Shown piece after piece: positions 35,778 through 45,540 of a stretch of DNA of 64,000 nt (positions are counted from its first letter, which is position 1; each line of letters starts with the position of its first letter). Below the pieces are notes generated by a model. It was not told the DNA's origin. It did not search any database and was given only the letters and a program-made list of their open reading frames with translations. The translations under genes and the position numbers were made by a program. Location of the stretch: the NCBI RefSeq assembly GCF_016862915.1, contig NZ_BONW01000011.1:24747-88746 (forward strand), given 5' to 3'. The DNA is from Plantactinospora endophytica (GTDB lineage: Bacteria; Actinomycetota; Actinomycetes; Mycobacteriales; Micromonosporaceae).

Positions 35778-37106
35778 ATGAGTAGCCAGCCCGCGTCCAC
35801 CCATCCGAGCGCCACCGACGAGGTCGTCGAGCTGTGCCGGGACCTGCTCCGGATCGACACCAGCAACACCGGGGACCCCGAGACGAGTGCCGGCGAACGG
35901 GTCGCCGCGGAGTACGTGGCGGAGAAGCTCGCCGAGGTCGGCGTCGAGGCGCAGCTACGCGAGTCGGCCCCGGGGCGGACCAGCCTGGTCGCCCGGATCC
36001 CCGGTACCGACCCGGGCCGGGGCGCCCTGCTGGTGCACGGGCACCTGGACGTCGTACCGGCCGAGGCGAGCGAGTGGTCGGTGCACCCGTTCTCCGGCGA
36101 GATCGCCGACGGCTACCTCTGGGGCCGGGGCGCGATCGACATGAAGGACTTCGACGCGATGGTGCTCGCGGTGGTCCGGGACTGGCAGCGCACCGGGGTA
36201 CGCCCACCGCGTGACCTGGTACTCGCCTTCACCGCCGACGAGGAGGCCGGTGGCGAGTACGGCGCGCACTTCCTGGTCGACCGGCACCCGGAGCTGCTGG
36301 AGGGCTGCACCGAGGCGATCGGCGAGGTCGGCGGCTTCTCCTACACCGTCAGCCCGGACCTGCGGCTCTACCTGATCGAGACGGCGGAGAAGGGCCTGGA
36401 GTGGCTGCGGCTGCACGCCCGGGGCCGGCCCGGCCACGGCTCGATGGTGCACGACGACAACGCCGTCACCGCGCTGGCCGAGGCGGTGGCCCGGGTCGGC
36501 CGGCACCGGTTCCCGATCGTCGTCACCCCGACCGTGCGGGCGTTCCTGGAGCAGGTCTCCGAGGCGCTCGGCATCGAACTCGACCCGGACGACCCGGAGT
36601 TGGCGATCAGCAAGCTCGGGCCGATCGCCAACCTGATCGGCGCGACGGTCCGGAACACCGCCAACCCGACCCGGCTGGCCGCCGGCTACAAGGACAACGT
36701 GATCCCCAGCCGGGCCAGCGCCACCATCGACTGCCGGAGCCTTCCCGGCCAGGCGGAACTCTTCCTGGAGCAGTTGCGCGAGGTGGTCGGGCCGGACATC
36801 GAGATCGAGCACATCCAGCGGCAGCCGGCGCTGGAGACCAGCTTCGACGGCGACCTGGTGGACGCGATGGCGGCGGCGCTGCGGGCCGAGGACCCGGGTG
36901 CCCGGCCGGTGCCGTACATGCTCTCCGGCGGCACCGACGCCAAGGCGTTCGCCAAGCTCGGCATCCGCTGCTTCGGCTTCGCGCCGCTGCGGCTGCCGGC
37001 CGACCTGAACTTTTCCGCACTCTTCCACGGCATCGACGAGCGGGTGCCGGTCGACGGACTACAGTTCGGCGTGCGCGTGCTCGACCGGTTCCTCCGCCAG
37101 AGCTGA
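35778..37106 (+). CDS. M20/M25/M40-family zinc metallopeptidase
   Basis: A 442-residue cytoplasmic hydrolase of the ArgE/DapE/CPG2-like family. Zinc-binding motifs: LVHGHLDVVPA (His, Asp), WGRGAIDMKDF (bridging Asp), FTADEEAGG (Glu-Glu), and His in FHGIDERVPV. It hydrolyses peptide or N-acyl amino acid bonds; the exact substrate is unknown. ATG at 35778 is used; an in-frame ATG lies at 35766 and neither has a strong ribosome-binding site. Divergent from the hemerythrin gene. Confidence 0.88.
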   Translation: MSSQPASTHPSATDEVVELCRDLLRIDTSNTGDPETSAGERVAAEYVAEKLAEVGVEAQLRESAPGRTSLVARIPGTDPGRGALLVHGHLDVVPAEASEWSVHPFSGEIADGYLWGRGAIDMKDFDAMVLAVVRDWQRTGVRPPRDLVLAFTADEEAGGEYGAHFLVDRHPELLEGCTEAIGEVGGFSYTVSPDLRLYLIETAEKGLEWLRLHARGRPGHGSMVHDDNAVTALAEAVARVGRHRFPIVVTPTVRAFLEQVSEALGIELDPDDPELAISKLGPIANLIGATVRNTANPTRLAAGYKDNVIPSRASATIDCRSLPGQAELFLEQLREVVGPDIEIEHIQRQPALETSFDGDLVDAMAAALRAEDPGARPVPYMLSGGTDAKAFAKLGIRCFGFAPLRLPADLNFSALFHGIDERVPVDGLQFGVRVLDRFLRQS

Positions 37107-37285
37107 CCACCCGTCCGCCTGGCACACCGGGACGGTACTCGTCTACGGTTCCCCGGTTGATCCATCTACTTCCGGTTCCACCTAATCTCGGTCCGTCAAC
37201 GCCGGCCCCCGTCGGCGTCGACTCCCCGCCCGCGCGGCAGTCGGCCGGCGGCCGGTGACATCGCACTGAAGGGACAGGCCACACC

Positions 37286-37954
37286 ATGACCGACCAGCAC
37301 GCCGAGCTGGACGTCGCCCTGGAACGGGTCATCGAGACCGCCCGGGCGCACCTCGCCGCGGTCCGGGCCGCCGAGGGCCGGATCGACGACGATGCCGTCT
37401 GGCAGGCGTACGTCGAGCTCAACAACGCGTCGTTCGAGTACGACGAGCAACTGCTCGACGCCTTCGGCGAGGTCACGCCGTGGGACGTGGAGGCGATCGA
37501 CCCGGACGAGGCGGACGAGCGCTTCGGGGTGGGCCTGGGCGGTGCCGACGGTACCGAGCCCGGCGACCCGCACCCGCTGGTCCTCTCGGTACGCCACCGG
37601 CGCGACTACCGGGTGCCGAGCGTCGCCGCCCTGCTGCGGGTCGCCCAGGCCGCTCGTCGGGCCGCCGTACCGGACGAGGAGGAGTCGCCGGCGGTGGAGG
37701 GTGTCGGCGAGGCGGTGCTGGAGCTGTTGCAGACCGGGGACGGGTCGCTCGGCGCCCTGGACATTCCGGAGCTGGAGCCGCTCGACGGCGTGGTGATGGT
37801 CAGCGAGGTCTCCGTACCGCTCGACCTGGAGTCCTTCGACGACGAGGACAGCAGCGGGCCGTTCACGCCGGGCGCCGACGACCGGCTCGTCGGCCGGCTG
37901 GACGAGCACCCGTTCCTGTCCGAGGTCGACGGGGAGACCGAGGGGGCCCGCTAG
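37286..37954 (+). CDS. Conserved hypothetical acidic protein
   Basis: A 222-residue very acidic protein: a helical N-terminus (LDVALERVIETARAHLAAVR), WQAYVELNNASFEYDEQLLD, then beta-type segments VLSVRHRRDYRVPSVAALLR and a Glu/Asp-rich tail. No membrane segment and no family that I can name. GAAGGGA lies 10 nt before the ATG. The gene is alone. Confidence 0.7.
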   Translation: MTDQHAELDVALERVIETARAHLAAVRAAEGRIDDDAVWQAYVELNNASFEYDEQLLDAFGEVTPWDVEAIDPDEADERFGVGLGGADGTEPGDPHPLVLSVRHRRDYRVPSVAALLRVAQAARRAAVPDEEESPAVEGVGEAVLELLQTGDGSLGALDIPELEPLDGVVMVSEVSVPLDLESFDDEDSSGPFTPGADDRLVGRLDEHPFLSEVDGETEGAR

Positions 37955-38027
37955 CGGGCGTACGCCGGGCCGGGCCGACGCGTCGCGGGGATCCTTCGCG
38001 ATGGCTCGGTCCGGATGGCTCGGAGGG

Positions 38028-38219
38028 TCAGTAGGAGAGGCCCGGTTGCGACTGGTTGACCACGCGACGCCGCAGCACCACCTGCCGCGTACCGTCACGG
38101 AACAGTCGCACCCGGGCCAGCTCCCAGCCGGAGAACTCGGCTTGGATCGCCAGTTGCGCCGTTGCGGTCATCCGGTCGACATTCGGCGGTAACCGCAATG
38201 GCGCGTATTCGTAGTCCAT
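38028..38219 (-). CDS. DUF5703 family protein
   Basis: A 63-residue protein of the actinobacterial DUF5703 family: MDYEYAPLRLPPNVDRMTAT, AIQAEFSGWELARVRLFRDG, TRQVVLRRRVVNQSQPGLSY. Highly conserved in Streptomyces and relatives, function unknown. ATG at 38217-38219 gives the standard N-terminus. Confidence 0.87.
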   Translation of the reverse strand: MDYEYAPLRLPPNVDRMTATAQLAIQAEFSGWELARVRLFRDGTRQVVLRRRVVNQSQPGLSY

Positions 38220-38295
38220 GTCCTCTATCCTGCCCACGTCGGCTGGGCGACACCAGTCCTTCTCCTCGGTGAGCTGCGCGGTGTCCGCTTCGCGG

Positions 38296-39267
38296 TTAGC
38301 TGTCCCGTTCCGGGTAGCCGACCGGGACCGCCGAGACGTCGTCCAGGGCCCGGGTGATCTCCAACGGCAGCGTCATCCGTTCCACCTGGAGCGCGCCGAG
38401 CAGTTGGCCGACCGTGCGGGCGCCGAGGATCGGGGCGACCACGCCGGGCCGGTCCCGCACCCAGGCCAGGGCCACCTCCAGCGGTGACACGCCCAGGCCG
38501 CCGGCCGCGGTGGCCACCGCCTCCACGATGCTGGAGCAGCGCGGTTCGAGATAGCGGGCGACGAACGGCTCGAAGTGCGCCGAGGCGGCCCGCGAGTCGG
38601 CCGGGCGGCCGTGCCGGTACTTCCCGGTCAGCACTCCGCGTCCGAGCGGCGACCAGGGCAGCACACCGAGCCCGAGGCCCTCGCAGGCGGGCAGCAGTTC
38701 CCGCTCGATGCCGCGTTCGAGGAGCGAGTACTCCACCTGGGCGGCGACCACCGGTGCCCGGCCCGGGAAGGCGGCCTGCCAGGTGGCGGCCTGGGCGGTC
38801 TGCCAGCCGGCGAAGTTGGAGACGCCGACGTACCGGACCCGGCCGCTGGTCACCGCGTGGTCGAGCGCGCCCAGCGTCTCCTCCAGCGGGGTGGCCGGGT
38901 CGTAGCCGTGCACCTGCCACAGGTCGACGTGGTCGGTGCCGAGCCGGCGCAGCGAGGCGTCCAGGGTGCGGAGCAGGTGGCCCCGGGAGGTGTCCCGGCG
39001 GCGGCCGGCGCCCGGTCGCAGCCCCGCCTTGGTGGCGATCAGCAGGTCGTCCCGGGGCACCAGGGCGCCGAGCAGCGAGCCGATCACCGCCTCGGCGTCA
39101 CCGTCGCCGTAGACGTCGGCCGTGTCGACGAGGTTGCCCCCGGCGTCCAGGTAACTCTTCAGTTGGGCGGCAGCGTCGTCCGCATCGGTGTCCCGACCCC
39201 AGGTCATGGTGCCGAGCGCGAGCCGGGAAACCGCCAGCCCGCTTCGGCCGAGCGGTCGCTGTTGCAT
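38296..39267 (-). CDS. Aldo/keto reductase
   Basis: A 323-residue NADPH-dependent aldo-keto reductase (beta-alpha barrel). The catalytic tetrad is visible: Asp48, Tyr53, Lys80, His120 (LVDTADVYGDGDAE, LLIATKAGL, VDLWQVHGYD). Cofactor-binding sequence near the C-terminus is VAPILGARTVGQL. No substrate can be assigned. Same strand as DUF5703 upstream of it by position, probably independent. Confidence 0.92.
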   Translation of the reverse strand: MQQRPLGRSGLAVSRLALGTMTWGRDTDADDAAAQLKSYLDAGGNLVDTADVYGDGDAEAVIGSLLGALVPRDDLLIATKAGLRPGAGRRRDTSRGHLLRTLDASLRRLGTDHVDLWQVHGYDPATPLEETLGALDHAVTSGRVRYVGVSNFAGWQTAQAATWQAAFPGRAPVVAAQVEYSLLERGIERELLPACEGLGLGVLPWSPLGRGVLTGKYRHGRPADSRAASAHFEPFVARYLEPRCSSIVEAVATAAGGLGVSPLEVALAWVRDRPGVVAPILGARTVGQLLGALQVERMTLPLEITRALDDVSAVPVGYPERDS

Positions 39268-39447
39268 GGTTGAACCTTATTCAGAACATCGCTCCGCCGA
39301 TATCCTCGCTCCCACCCTGCCGGTCCGGGTTGATAGGTACAAATCCGACTTCGGGGCACACCTCCGGCATCGGCGGGTCAGCGGAGGGCATCCAGGGGTC
39401 ATTGCGTACCCTGATGCGACTTACGGATGGATGGGGGAGAGGGACCA

Positions 39448-40500
39448 GTGCGACTCGGGCTCAGCCTCGGATACCAGACGGCGTGGAGCACTCCCGCAGA
39501 CCACTTGGCCCTCGCCCGCGAGGCGGATCGGCTCGGCTATTCCGTGGTCTGGGCCGCGGAGGCGTACGGCTCGGACTCGCCGAGCACGCTGGCCTGGCTG
39601 GCCGGCCAGACCGAGCGGATCGACCTCGGTTCGGCGGTGATGCAGATCCCGGCGCGCAGCCCGGCGGCGACCGCGATGACGGCGGCCACCATCGACGCCG
39701 TCTCCGGCGGCCGGTTCCGGCTCGGCCTCGGCGTCTCCGGACCACAGGTCTCCGAGGGCTGGCACGGCGTACGCTTCGCCAAGCCGCTGGCCCGGACCCG
39801 GGAGTACGTCGACATCGTCAAGCTGGCCATCGCCCGTAAGCCGGTCCAGTACGACGGCGCGCACTACACCCTCCCGCTGCCGGACGGACCCGGCAAGGCG
39901 CTCCGGCTCGGCTTCCACCCGCCCCGCGAGCAGATCCCGATCTACCTGGCCGCGGTCGGCCCGAAGAACCTCGAACTCGCCGGTGAGGTCGCCGACGGCT
40001 GGCTGGCGATCTTCTTCGCGCCGGACTTCGCCGCCGAGCAGTTGGCCACCGTGGCCGCCGGTCGGGCGAGGGCGGGCAAGGAGTTGGCCGGCTTCGACGT
40101 GGTGCCCAGCGTGCCGGTGGTGGTCGGAGACGACGTCGCCACCTGCGCCGAGCTGGTCCGCTGGTACGCCGCGCTCTACGTCGGCGGGATGGGCAGCCGG
40201 GAACAGAACTTCTACAACCAGCTCGCCACCCGGATGGGCTACGGCGACGCCGCCCGCGAGGTGCAGGACCTCTACCTGGCCAAGCGACAGCGCGACGCGG
40301 CGGCGGCCGTACCGCTCGAGTTCATCGACCGGACCTCCCTGCTCGGCCCGAAGGAGCGGATCGCCGACCGGATGCGCGAGTACGCGGCGGCCGGCGTCAC
40401 CACACTCTCGGTGACCCTCTTCGCCGCCGACGCGGAGAGCGGCATCCAGACCCTGCGTACCTGCGCCGAGGCGCTGGACCTCGCCGGGGTCGGCGAGTGA
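39448..40500 (+). CDS. LLM-class F420-type flavin/deazaflavin oxidoreductase
   Basis: A 350-residue luciferase-like barrel protein: [80 protein letters not shown] and [20 protein letters not shown]. Such proteins (TIGR03559-like group) use F420 in mycobacteria and other actinobacteria; the substrate is unknown. GTG at 39448 is selected because GGGGGAGAGGG precedes it; the upstream in-frame ATG overlaps that site. Confidence 0.9.
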   Translation: MRLGLSLGYQTAWSTPADHLALAREADRLGYSVVWAAEAYGSDSPSTLAWLAGQTERIDLGSAVMQIPARSPAATAMTAATIDAVSGGRFRLGLGVSGPQVSEGWHGVRFAKPLARTREYVDIVKLAIARKPVQYDGAHYTLPLPDGPGKALRLGFHPPREQIPIYLAAVGPKNLELAGEVADGWLAIFFAPDFAAEQLATVAAGRARAGKELAGFDVVPSVPVVVGDDVATCAELVRWYAALYVGGMGSREQNFYNQLATRMGYGDAAREVQDLYLAKRQRDAAAAVPLEFIDRTSLLGPKERIADRMREYAAAGVTTLSVTLFAADAESGIQTLRTCAEALDLAGVGE

Positions 40501-40576
40501 GCGGGCAGGCATCCGGGCGGGAACACCGGCGGCCGGTGGCCGGCGGGCGGGGTACGGCGAAGAGCGGGGTATTCGG

Positions 40577-41410
40577 GTGAGCTGGATCGAGGCAATCGTC
40601 CTGGGCATCGTCCAGGGCCTCACCGAGTTCCTGCCGGTGAGTTCGTCCGGGCACCTGCGGATCACCTCGGCGATCTTCTTCGACGAGGACGCCGGGGCGT
40701 CGTTCACCGCCGTCACCCAGCTCGGCACCGAGGCCGCCGTGCTGCTCTACTTCGCCAAGGACATCTGGCGGATCTCCCGGATCTGGGTGATCGGCATCTG
40801 GGACAAGTCCGTGCGGTCGAGCCTGGACTACCGGATGGGCTGGTACGTCATCATCGGCTCGATCCCGATCGGCCTCTTCGGCTTCCTGTTCAAGGACCAG
40901 ATCCGCGAGACGGCCCGGAACCTCTGGCTGGTCGCCACCACGTTGATCGTCTTCGCCTTCGTGCTGGCCTTCGCCGAGTACTGGGGCCGGCAGACCCGCC
41001 GGATCGAGAACTTCACCCTCAAGGACGGCATCGTGATGGGCTTCGCCCAGGCGATGGCGCTGATTCCCGGGGTGTCCCGGTCCGGCGGCACGCTCACCGC
41101 CGGGCTCTTCCTCAACCTGACCCGCGAGGCGGCGGCCCGGTACTCCTTCCTGCTGGCCATCCCGGCGGTGGTGATGTCCGGGGTGTTCAGCCTCCCCGAC
41201 GTCTTCGACACCAGCGGTGGCGGCTCGATCCCGACCCCGGCACAGATGATCGTGGCCACGGTGATCGCCTTCGGTGTCGGCTACGCCGCCATCGCCTGGC
41301 TGCTGCGCTACGTCGCGCACCACACCCTGTACGTCTTCGTGCTCTACCGGGTGGCGTTGGGCAGCCTCGTACTGGCACTGCTGCTGACCGGCACCATCTC
41401 CGCGACCTGA
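40577..41410 (+). CDS. uppP: Undecaprenyl-diphosphatase UppP (BacA)
   Basis: A 277-residue integral membrane enzyme removing phosphate from undecaprenyl pyrophosphate to recycle the cell-wall lipid carrier. Signature blocks: [17 protein letters not shown] and [20 protein letters not shown], with eight or so membrane helices. High copy or activity gives bacitracin resistance in other species. GTG start, weak ribosome-binding site. First gene of the conserved uppP-to-mshC run. Confidence 0.95.
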   Translation: MSWIEAIVLGIVQGLTEFLPVSSSGHLRITSAIFFDEDAGASFTAVTQLGTEAAVLLYFAKDIWRISRIWVIGIWDKSVRSSLDYRMGWYVIIGSIPIGLFGFLFKDQIRETARNLWLVATTLIVFAFVLAFAEYWGRQTRRIENFTLKDGIVMGFAQAMALIPGVSRSGGTLTAGLFLNLTREAAARYSFLLAIPAVVMSGVFSLPDVFDTSGGGSIPTPAQMIVATVIAFGVGYAAIAWLLRYVAHHTLYVFVLYRVALGSLVLALLLTGTISAT

Positions 41411-41533
41411 CCCGACCGTCCCGGCGGCTCGGCCCGTGACACCCACCCGACCGCCCGACCTGAGCGCACCTGCCGGGTCGTCCTGACCGCACCCCACGGC
41501 CCGACCCGGGCGCACCTGCCGACTCGCGCGGGT

Positions 41534-41550
41534 GGCCCGACGGTCGGGCC
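41534..41550 (+). other. Small hairpin next to the histidine phosphatase ribosome-binding site
   Basis: GGCCCGA-CGG-TCGGGCC is a perfect 7-bp stem with a 3-nt loop ending directly before the AGGG site of the next gene. It could terminate uppP readthrough or influence initiation. Confidence 0.4.
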
Positions 41551-41563
41551 GTAGGGTGTGGTC

Positions 41564-42421
41564 GTGGCGACCCTTCTGCTCCTCCGGCACGGCCGGACCA
41601 CGGCGAACGCCGACGGCGGCCTGGCCGGACGGCAACCCGTCGAACTCGACGAGACCGGCCGGGCCCAGGCGACCGCCGTGGGCGGCCGGCTGCGGGCGGT
41701 GCCGCTGGCGGCGGTGGTGACCAGCCCGCTGATCCGGTGCCGGCAGACCCTGGAACTGGCGCTGCCGGACGCCGCGCCGGTGGTCGAGGACGGGCTGGTC
41801 GAGTGCGACTACGGGGCCTGGCAGGGCCAGCCGCTGAAGAAGCTGGCCAAGGATCCACTGTGGCAGGTGGTGCAGCAGCACCCGAGCGCGGCGGTCTTCC
41901 CCGACGGGGAGTCGATGGCCGCGATGGCGGCCCGTGCGGTCGAGGCGGTACGCCGCTGGGACGCCCGGATCACCGCCGAGCACGGCCCGGAGGCGGTCTG
42001 GCTGGCGTGCAGCCACGGTGATGTGATCAAGGCCATCGTGGCCGACGCGATGGGCGTACACCTGGACCAGTTCCAGCGGATCGTCGCCGATCCCGGCTCG
42101 GTGACCGGAATCCGCTACACCCCGGTCCGGCCGTTCGTGCTGCGGCTCAACGACACCGGCGGCGACCTGACCAGCCTGGTCCCGCCCCGGCCGACCCGGC
42201 GCCGCCGGGGCCGCGCGGTCTCCTCGGACGCGGCGGTCGGCGGCGGGGTCGGCGCGGCCGGCGCCGGATCGGGTGCGCCCGACGGTGCCGGGGCCGGGCG
42301 CCGAGCGGCCCCTGTCGACGCGGCGGCCCCCGAAACCAGCCCGACGGACGCCGCCCGCCCCGAGGATGTGCCCACGGCCGGGACGGCCCCGGTGTCGAGC
42401 GCGGACGGGCGGCAACGGTGA
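41564..42421 (+). CDS. Histidine phosphatase family protein (MSMEG_4193 type)
   Basis: A 285-residue protein with the phosphoglycerate-mutase fold: catalytic LLLRHGRTTANADGGLAGR, ECDYGAWQGQPLKKLAKDP and ACSHGDVIKAIVADAMG. This is the actinobacterial family (TIGR03848) that always lies near mshC and DUF3090. The last 90 residues are low-complexity (Ala/Gly/Pro/Asp) and variable. GTG at 41564 is preferred, 7 nt after GGG. Confidence 0.9.
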   Translation: MATLLLLRHGRTTANADGGLAGRQPVELDETGRAQATAVGGRLRAVPLAAVVTSPLIRCRQTLELALPDAAPVVEDGLVECDYGAWQGQPLKKLAKDPLWQVVQQHPSAAVFPDGESMAAMAARAVEAVRRWDARITAEHGPEAVWLACSHGDVIKAIVADAMGVHLDQFQRIVADPGSVTGIRYTPVRPFVLRLNDTGGDLTSLVPPRPTRRRRGRAVSSDAAVGGGVGAAGAGSGAPDGAGAGRRAAPVDAAAPETSPTDAARPEDVPTAGTAPVSSADGRQR

Positions 42422-42527
42422 CCGGGCGACGCTGCCGGACCGGTGTCGGGTCGACCCGCTCGGGGCGTACGGTGATTCGGGTCGGTGGGCTGCGCGGTGC
42501 GCTGGCCGGCCGGATAGGGTCGTGGGT

Positions 42528-43106
42528 ATGACCCACCAGGTGCACGCATTCGAGCCGCCGGAGCGGTTCGTCGCCGGAACTGTGGGTCCGCCGGGTGAGC
42601 GGACGTTCTTCCTCCAGGCGCGCGGCGGAGGCCGGCTGGTCAGCGTCGCGCTGGAGAAGGTCCAGGTCTCGCTGCTGGCCGAGAAGCTGGAGGAGCTGCT
42701 GACCGAGGCGCATCGGCGGTTCGGCGTCGAGCTGCCCGAGCCGCCCCCGGTCACCTCGGACAACGAGCCTCTGGACACCCCGGTCGACGAGGAGTTCCGG
42801 GTCGGCACCCTCGGCTTGGCCTTCGACGTCGACACCGCCACGGTGGTGATCGAGGCGATCGCCGCCGGGGAGGGCGAGGCGGAGGTCGAGCTCGGCGGCG
42901 AGGAAGAGGTCGAGGAGGACGACGACGAGGAGCCGGACGACGACCTCGACCGGCTGCGGGTCCGGCTGACCCCCCAGGCGACCCGCGAGTTCATCGAACG
43001 GGCCCGCCGGGTGGTGGCGGCCGGCCGGCCACCGTGCCCGCTCTGCGGCCAGCCGCTCGACCCCGCCGGGCACCTCTGCCCACGTCACAACGGCTACCAC
43101 CGGTGA
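42528..43106 (+). CDS. DUF3090 (TIGR03847) protein with zinc-ribbon tail
   Basis: A 192-residue conserved actinobacterial protein: HQVHAFEPPERFVAGTVGPP, GERTFFLQARGGGRLVSVAL, then an acidic stretch (EEEVEEDDDEEPDDDLD) and a C-terminal CPLCGQPLDPAGHLCPRHNG with Cys-x2-Cys...Cys-x2-His, likely one zinc site. Function unknown; strict linkage to mshC suggests a role around mycothiol or a shared core process. Confidence 0.92.
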   Translation: MTHQVHAFEPPERFVAGTVGPPGERTFFLQARGGGRLVSVALEKVQVSLLAEKLEELLTEAHRRFGVELPEPPPVTSDNEPLDTPVDEEFRVGTLGLAFDVDTATVVIEAIAAGEGEAEVELGGEEEVEEDDDEEPDDDLDRLRVRLTPQATREFIERARRVVAAGRPPCPLCGQPLDPAGHLCPRHNGYHR

Positions 43107-43137
43107 CCGTCGGCGTACGCCGGCCCGGGCCGGCCCG

Positions 43138-43956
43138 GTGACCTCCGCCGAACTGCGACCCGTGCTGGACGAGAGCGACGCGTTGCGCCTCCTGTACGGG
43201 GGCGAGTTCGAGCTGGAGGGGCGGCTGGTCGACGCCTCCAACACGACCCTGCGCGGGTTCCTGACCCTGGACGGGGTCACCGCCCGCTGCGTCTACAAGC
43301 CGGTACGCGGCGAGCGCCCGCTCTGGGACTTCCCGGACGGCACCCTGGCCGGCCGGGAGGTCTCGGCGTACCTGGTGTCCCGGGCCACCGGGTGGGACCT
43401 GATCCCACCCACGGTGCTCCGGGACGGCCCGCTCGGCCCCGGCGCCTGCCAGCTCTGGATCGACGAGCCGGAGCAGGCCGAGCCGCTTGTCGGGTTCGTA
43501 CCGGCCCGGAGCCTGCCGCCCCGGTGGTTCCGGGTCGCCGCCGCGCGTGACGAGGACGGTGCCCCGTACGCCCTGGCGCACGCCGACGATCCCCGGCTGG
43601 CCCGGCTCGCCGTGCTCGACGCGGTGATCAACAACGCGGACCGCAAGGGCGGACACGTGCTGGTCGGTCCGGACGACCGGATCTACGGCGTCGACCACGG
43701 GGTCTGCTTCCACGTGGAGGAGAAGCTGCGGACGGTGCTCTGGGGCTGGGCGCGGCGGGACCTGCCGCCGGACGCGCTGGAGATGCTGACCGAGCTGGCC
43801 CGGGGGCTCGCCGGCCCGTTGGGGGAGAGCCTCTCGGAGCACCTGACCATCGGCGAGGTCGCCGCGCTGGCCCGCCGGGTAGACCGGTTGCTGGCGACGG
43901 CCCGCTTCCCGGAGCCGTCCGAGGAATGGCCGGCCATCCCCTGGCCGCCGATCTGA
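43138..43956 (+). CDS. SCO1664-family (PI3/PI4-kinase-like fold) protein
   Basis: A 272-residue protein of TIGR03843 / SCO1664 family with a kinase-like fold: GVTARCVYKPVRGERPLWDF (ATP-site Lys), AYLVSRATGWDLIPPTV, LDAVINNADRKGGHVLVG (catalytic NNxDRK) and GVDHGVCFHVEEKLRTVLWG. Probably an ATP-dependent phosphotransferase; target unknown. GTG at 43138, 31 bp after DUF3090, so co-transcribed. The 290 bp after it (43957-44246) contains CGCTGGGCGCTG-type repeats and no gene. Confidence 0.9.
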   Translation: MTSAELRPVLDESDALRLLYGGEFELEGRLVDASNTTLRGFLTLDGVTARCVYKPVRGERPLWDFPDGTLAGREVSAYLVSRATGWDLIPPTVLRDGPLGPGACQLWIDEPEQAEPLVGFVPARSLPPRWFRVAAARDEDGAPYALAHADDPRLARLAVLDAVINNADRKGGHVLVGPDDRIYGVDHGVCFHVEEKLRTVLWGWARRDLPPDALEMLTELARGLAGPLGESLSEHLTIGEVAALARRVDRLLATARFPEPSEEWPAIPWPPI

Positions 43957-44246
43957 CCCCTGGTCCCGGCCGCTGCCGCTGACTCCCACCCGCGGATCCC
44001 TGGTTTCCGCCGCTGGGCGCTGCCTCCGCTGCTGGGGCCCGCCCCCGCCGCTGGGCGCTGACCTGCGCCCGCCGATTCCTGGTGCTACCAGGGGGCCCAC
44101 CAGGGCTGCCTGGCACGGTGCCTGCGGCATGGTGCCGGGTGTCGCGGTTTCGGCGGTGGTGGGCGGTCCGGGTCGCCCTGTCGATCTGATCACCCCGACC
44201 GCCCGGCCGGGGTACGCACGTCGTCCGGCTGGCTAGGGTGGTGACC

Positions 44247-45485
44247 ATGGAAACCTGGGTGGGTCACGAGATTCCGCGGCTGCCGGGCAGGGGACCGCAG
44301 CTCGCTCTGTTCGACTCGGCGCGCCGTGCCGTACATCCGACCCGCCCCTCGGGGCCGGCGACGATGTACGTCTGCGGAATCACCCCGTACGACGCGACCC
44401 ATCTGGGGCACGCCGCGACGATGATCGCTTTCGACGTCGTACAGCGGGTGTGGCGGGACGGCGGCCATCCGGTCACCTACGTGCAGAACGTCACCGACAT
44501 CGACGATCCGCTGCTGGAGCGGGCCGAGCGGGACGGCGAGGACTGGGTGGTCCTGGCGATGCGGGAGACGGCGCTGTTCCGCGAGGACATGGAGGCGCTG
44601 CGGATGATCCCGCCCGCCTACTACGTCGGGGCGGTCGAGTCGATCCCGGCGATCGCGGAGAAGGTCCGGGTGCTGCTCGACGACGGCGCCGCCTACCGGC
44701 TCGACGACGGCACCGGCGACGTCTACTTCGACGTCGCCGCCGCACCCCGGTTCGGCTACGAGTCCAACCTCGCCCGGGAGCAGATGCTCGGCTACTTCGC
44801 CGAGCGCGGCGGCGACCCCGACCGGGCCGGCAAGCGGGACCGGCTCGACCCGCTGCTCTGGCGCGGCGCCCGGGACGGCGAGCCGGCCTGGGAGGGCGGG
44901 CCGCTGGGCCCGGGGCGACCGGGCTGGCACATCGAGTGTGCGGTGATCGCGATGGCGCTGCTCGGCGACACCATCGACGTCCAGGGCGGCGGCAACGACC
45001 TGCTCTTCCCGCACCACGAGTGCTCGGCGGCGCACGCCGAGCGGCTGACCGGCGCGGAGCCGTTCGCCCGGCACTACGTACACGCCGGGATGATCGGCCT
45101 GGACGGCGAGAAGATGTCGAAGTCGAAGGGGAACCTGGTCTTCGTCTCCCGGCTGCGGGCCGACCACGTGGACCCGATGGCGGTGCGGCTCGCGCTGCTC
45201 GCCGGGCACTACCGGACCGACCGGGAGTGGACCGACGAGCTGCTCAAGGAGGGCACCCAGCGGCTGGCCCGGTGGCGGGAGGCCGCTGCGGCGCCGTCCG
45301 GGCCGTCCGGACCGGACCTGCTGGCCGGGGTACGCGAGCGGCTCGCCGACGACCTCGACACGCCGGGCGCGTTGGCTGTGGTCGACGGCTGGGCGGACGC
45401 GGCACTGGCCCGCTCCGGCGCCGATCCGGCCGCACCGGACCTGATGGCCGCCACCGTCGACGCCCTGCTCGGCGTCAAGCTGTAG
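44247..45485 (+). CDS. mshC: Cysteine:1-D-myo-inosityl 2-amino-2-deoxy-alpha-D-glucopyranoside ligase
   Basis: A 412-residue class I aminoacyl-tRNA-synthetase-like enzyme that joins Cys to GlcN-Ins in mycothiol synthesis. Seen: Cys43 zinc ligand in [17 protein letters not shown], the HIGH-like [58 protein letters not shown] and [14 protein letters not shown]. The ATG at 44247 begins [18 protein letters not shown], the usual start. AGGGTGG lies upstream. Confirms that this actinomycete makes mycothiol as its main thiol. Confidence 0.96.
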   Translation: METWVGHEIPRLPGRGPQLALFDSARRAVHPTRPSGPATMYVCGITPYDATHLGHAATMIAFDVVQRVWRDGGHPVTYVQNVTDIDDPLLERAERDGEDWVVLAMRETALFREDMEALRMIPPAYYVGAVESIPAIAEKVRVLLDDGAAYRLDDGTGDVYFDVAAAPRFGYESNLAREQMLGYFAERGGDPDRAGKRDRLDPLLWRGARDGEPAWEGGPLGPGRPGWHIECAVIAMALLGDTIDVQGGGNDLLFPHHECSAAHAERLTGAEPFARHYVHAGMIGLDGEKMSKSKGNLVFVSRLRADHVDPMAVRLALLAGHYRTDREWTDELLKEGTQRLARWREAAAAPSGPSGPDLLAGVRERLADDLDTPGALAVVDGWADAALARSGADPAAPDLMAATVDALLGVKL

Positions 45486-45493
45486 CCGCTGCC

Positions 45494-45534
45494 CTCCGAG
45501 GTTCTCTTCCGGTGTCCCGGGAGGCACCTCGGAG
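45494..45534. terminator. Bidirectional terminator between mshC and the GntR gene
   Basis: CTCCGAGGT (45494-45502) pairs with ACCTCGGAG (45526-45534) around a 23-nt loop, between convergent genes only 55 bp apart. Confidence 0.55.
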
Positions 45535-45540
45535 CGCCGC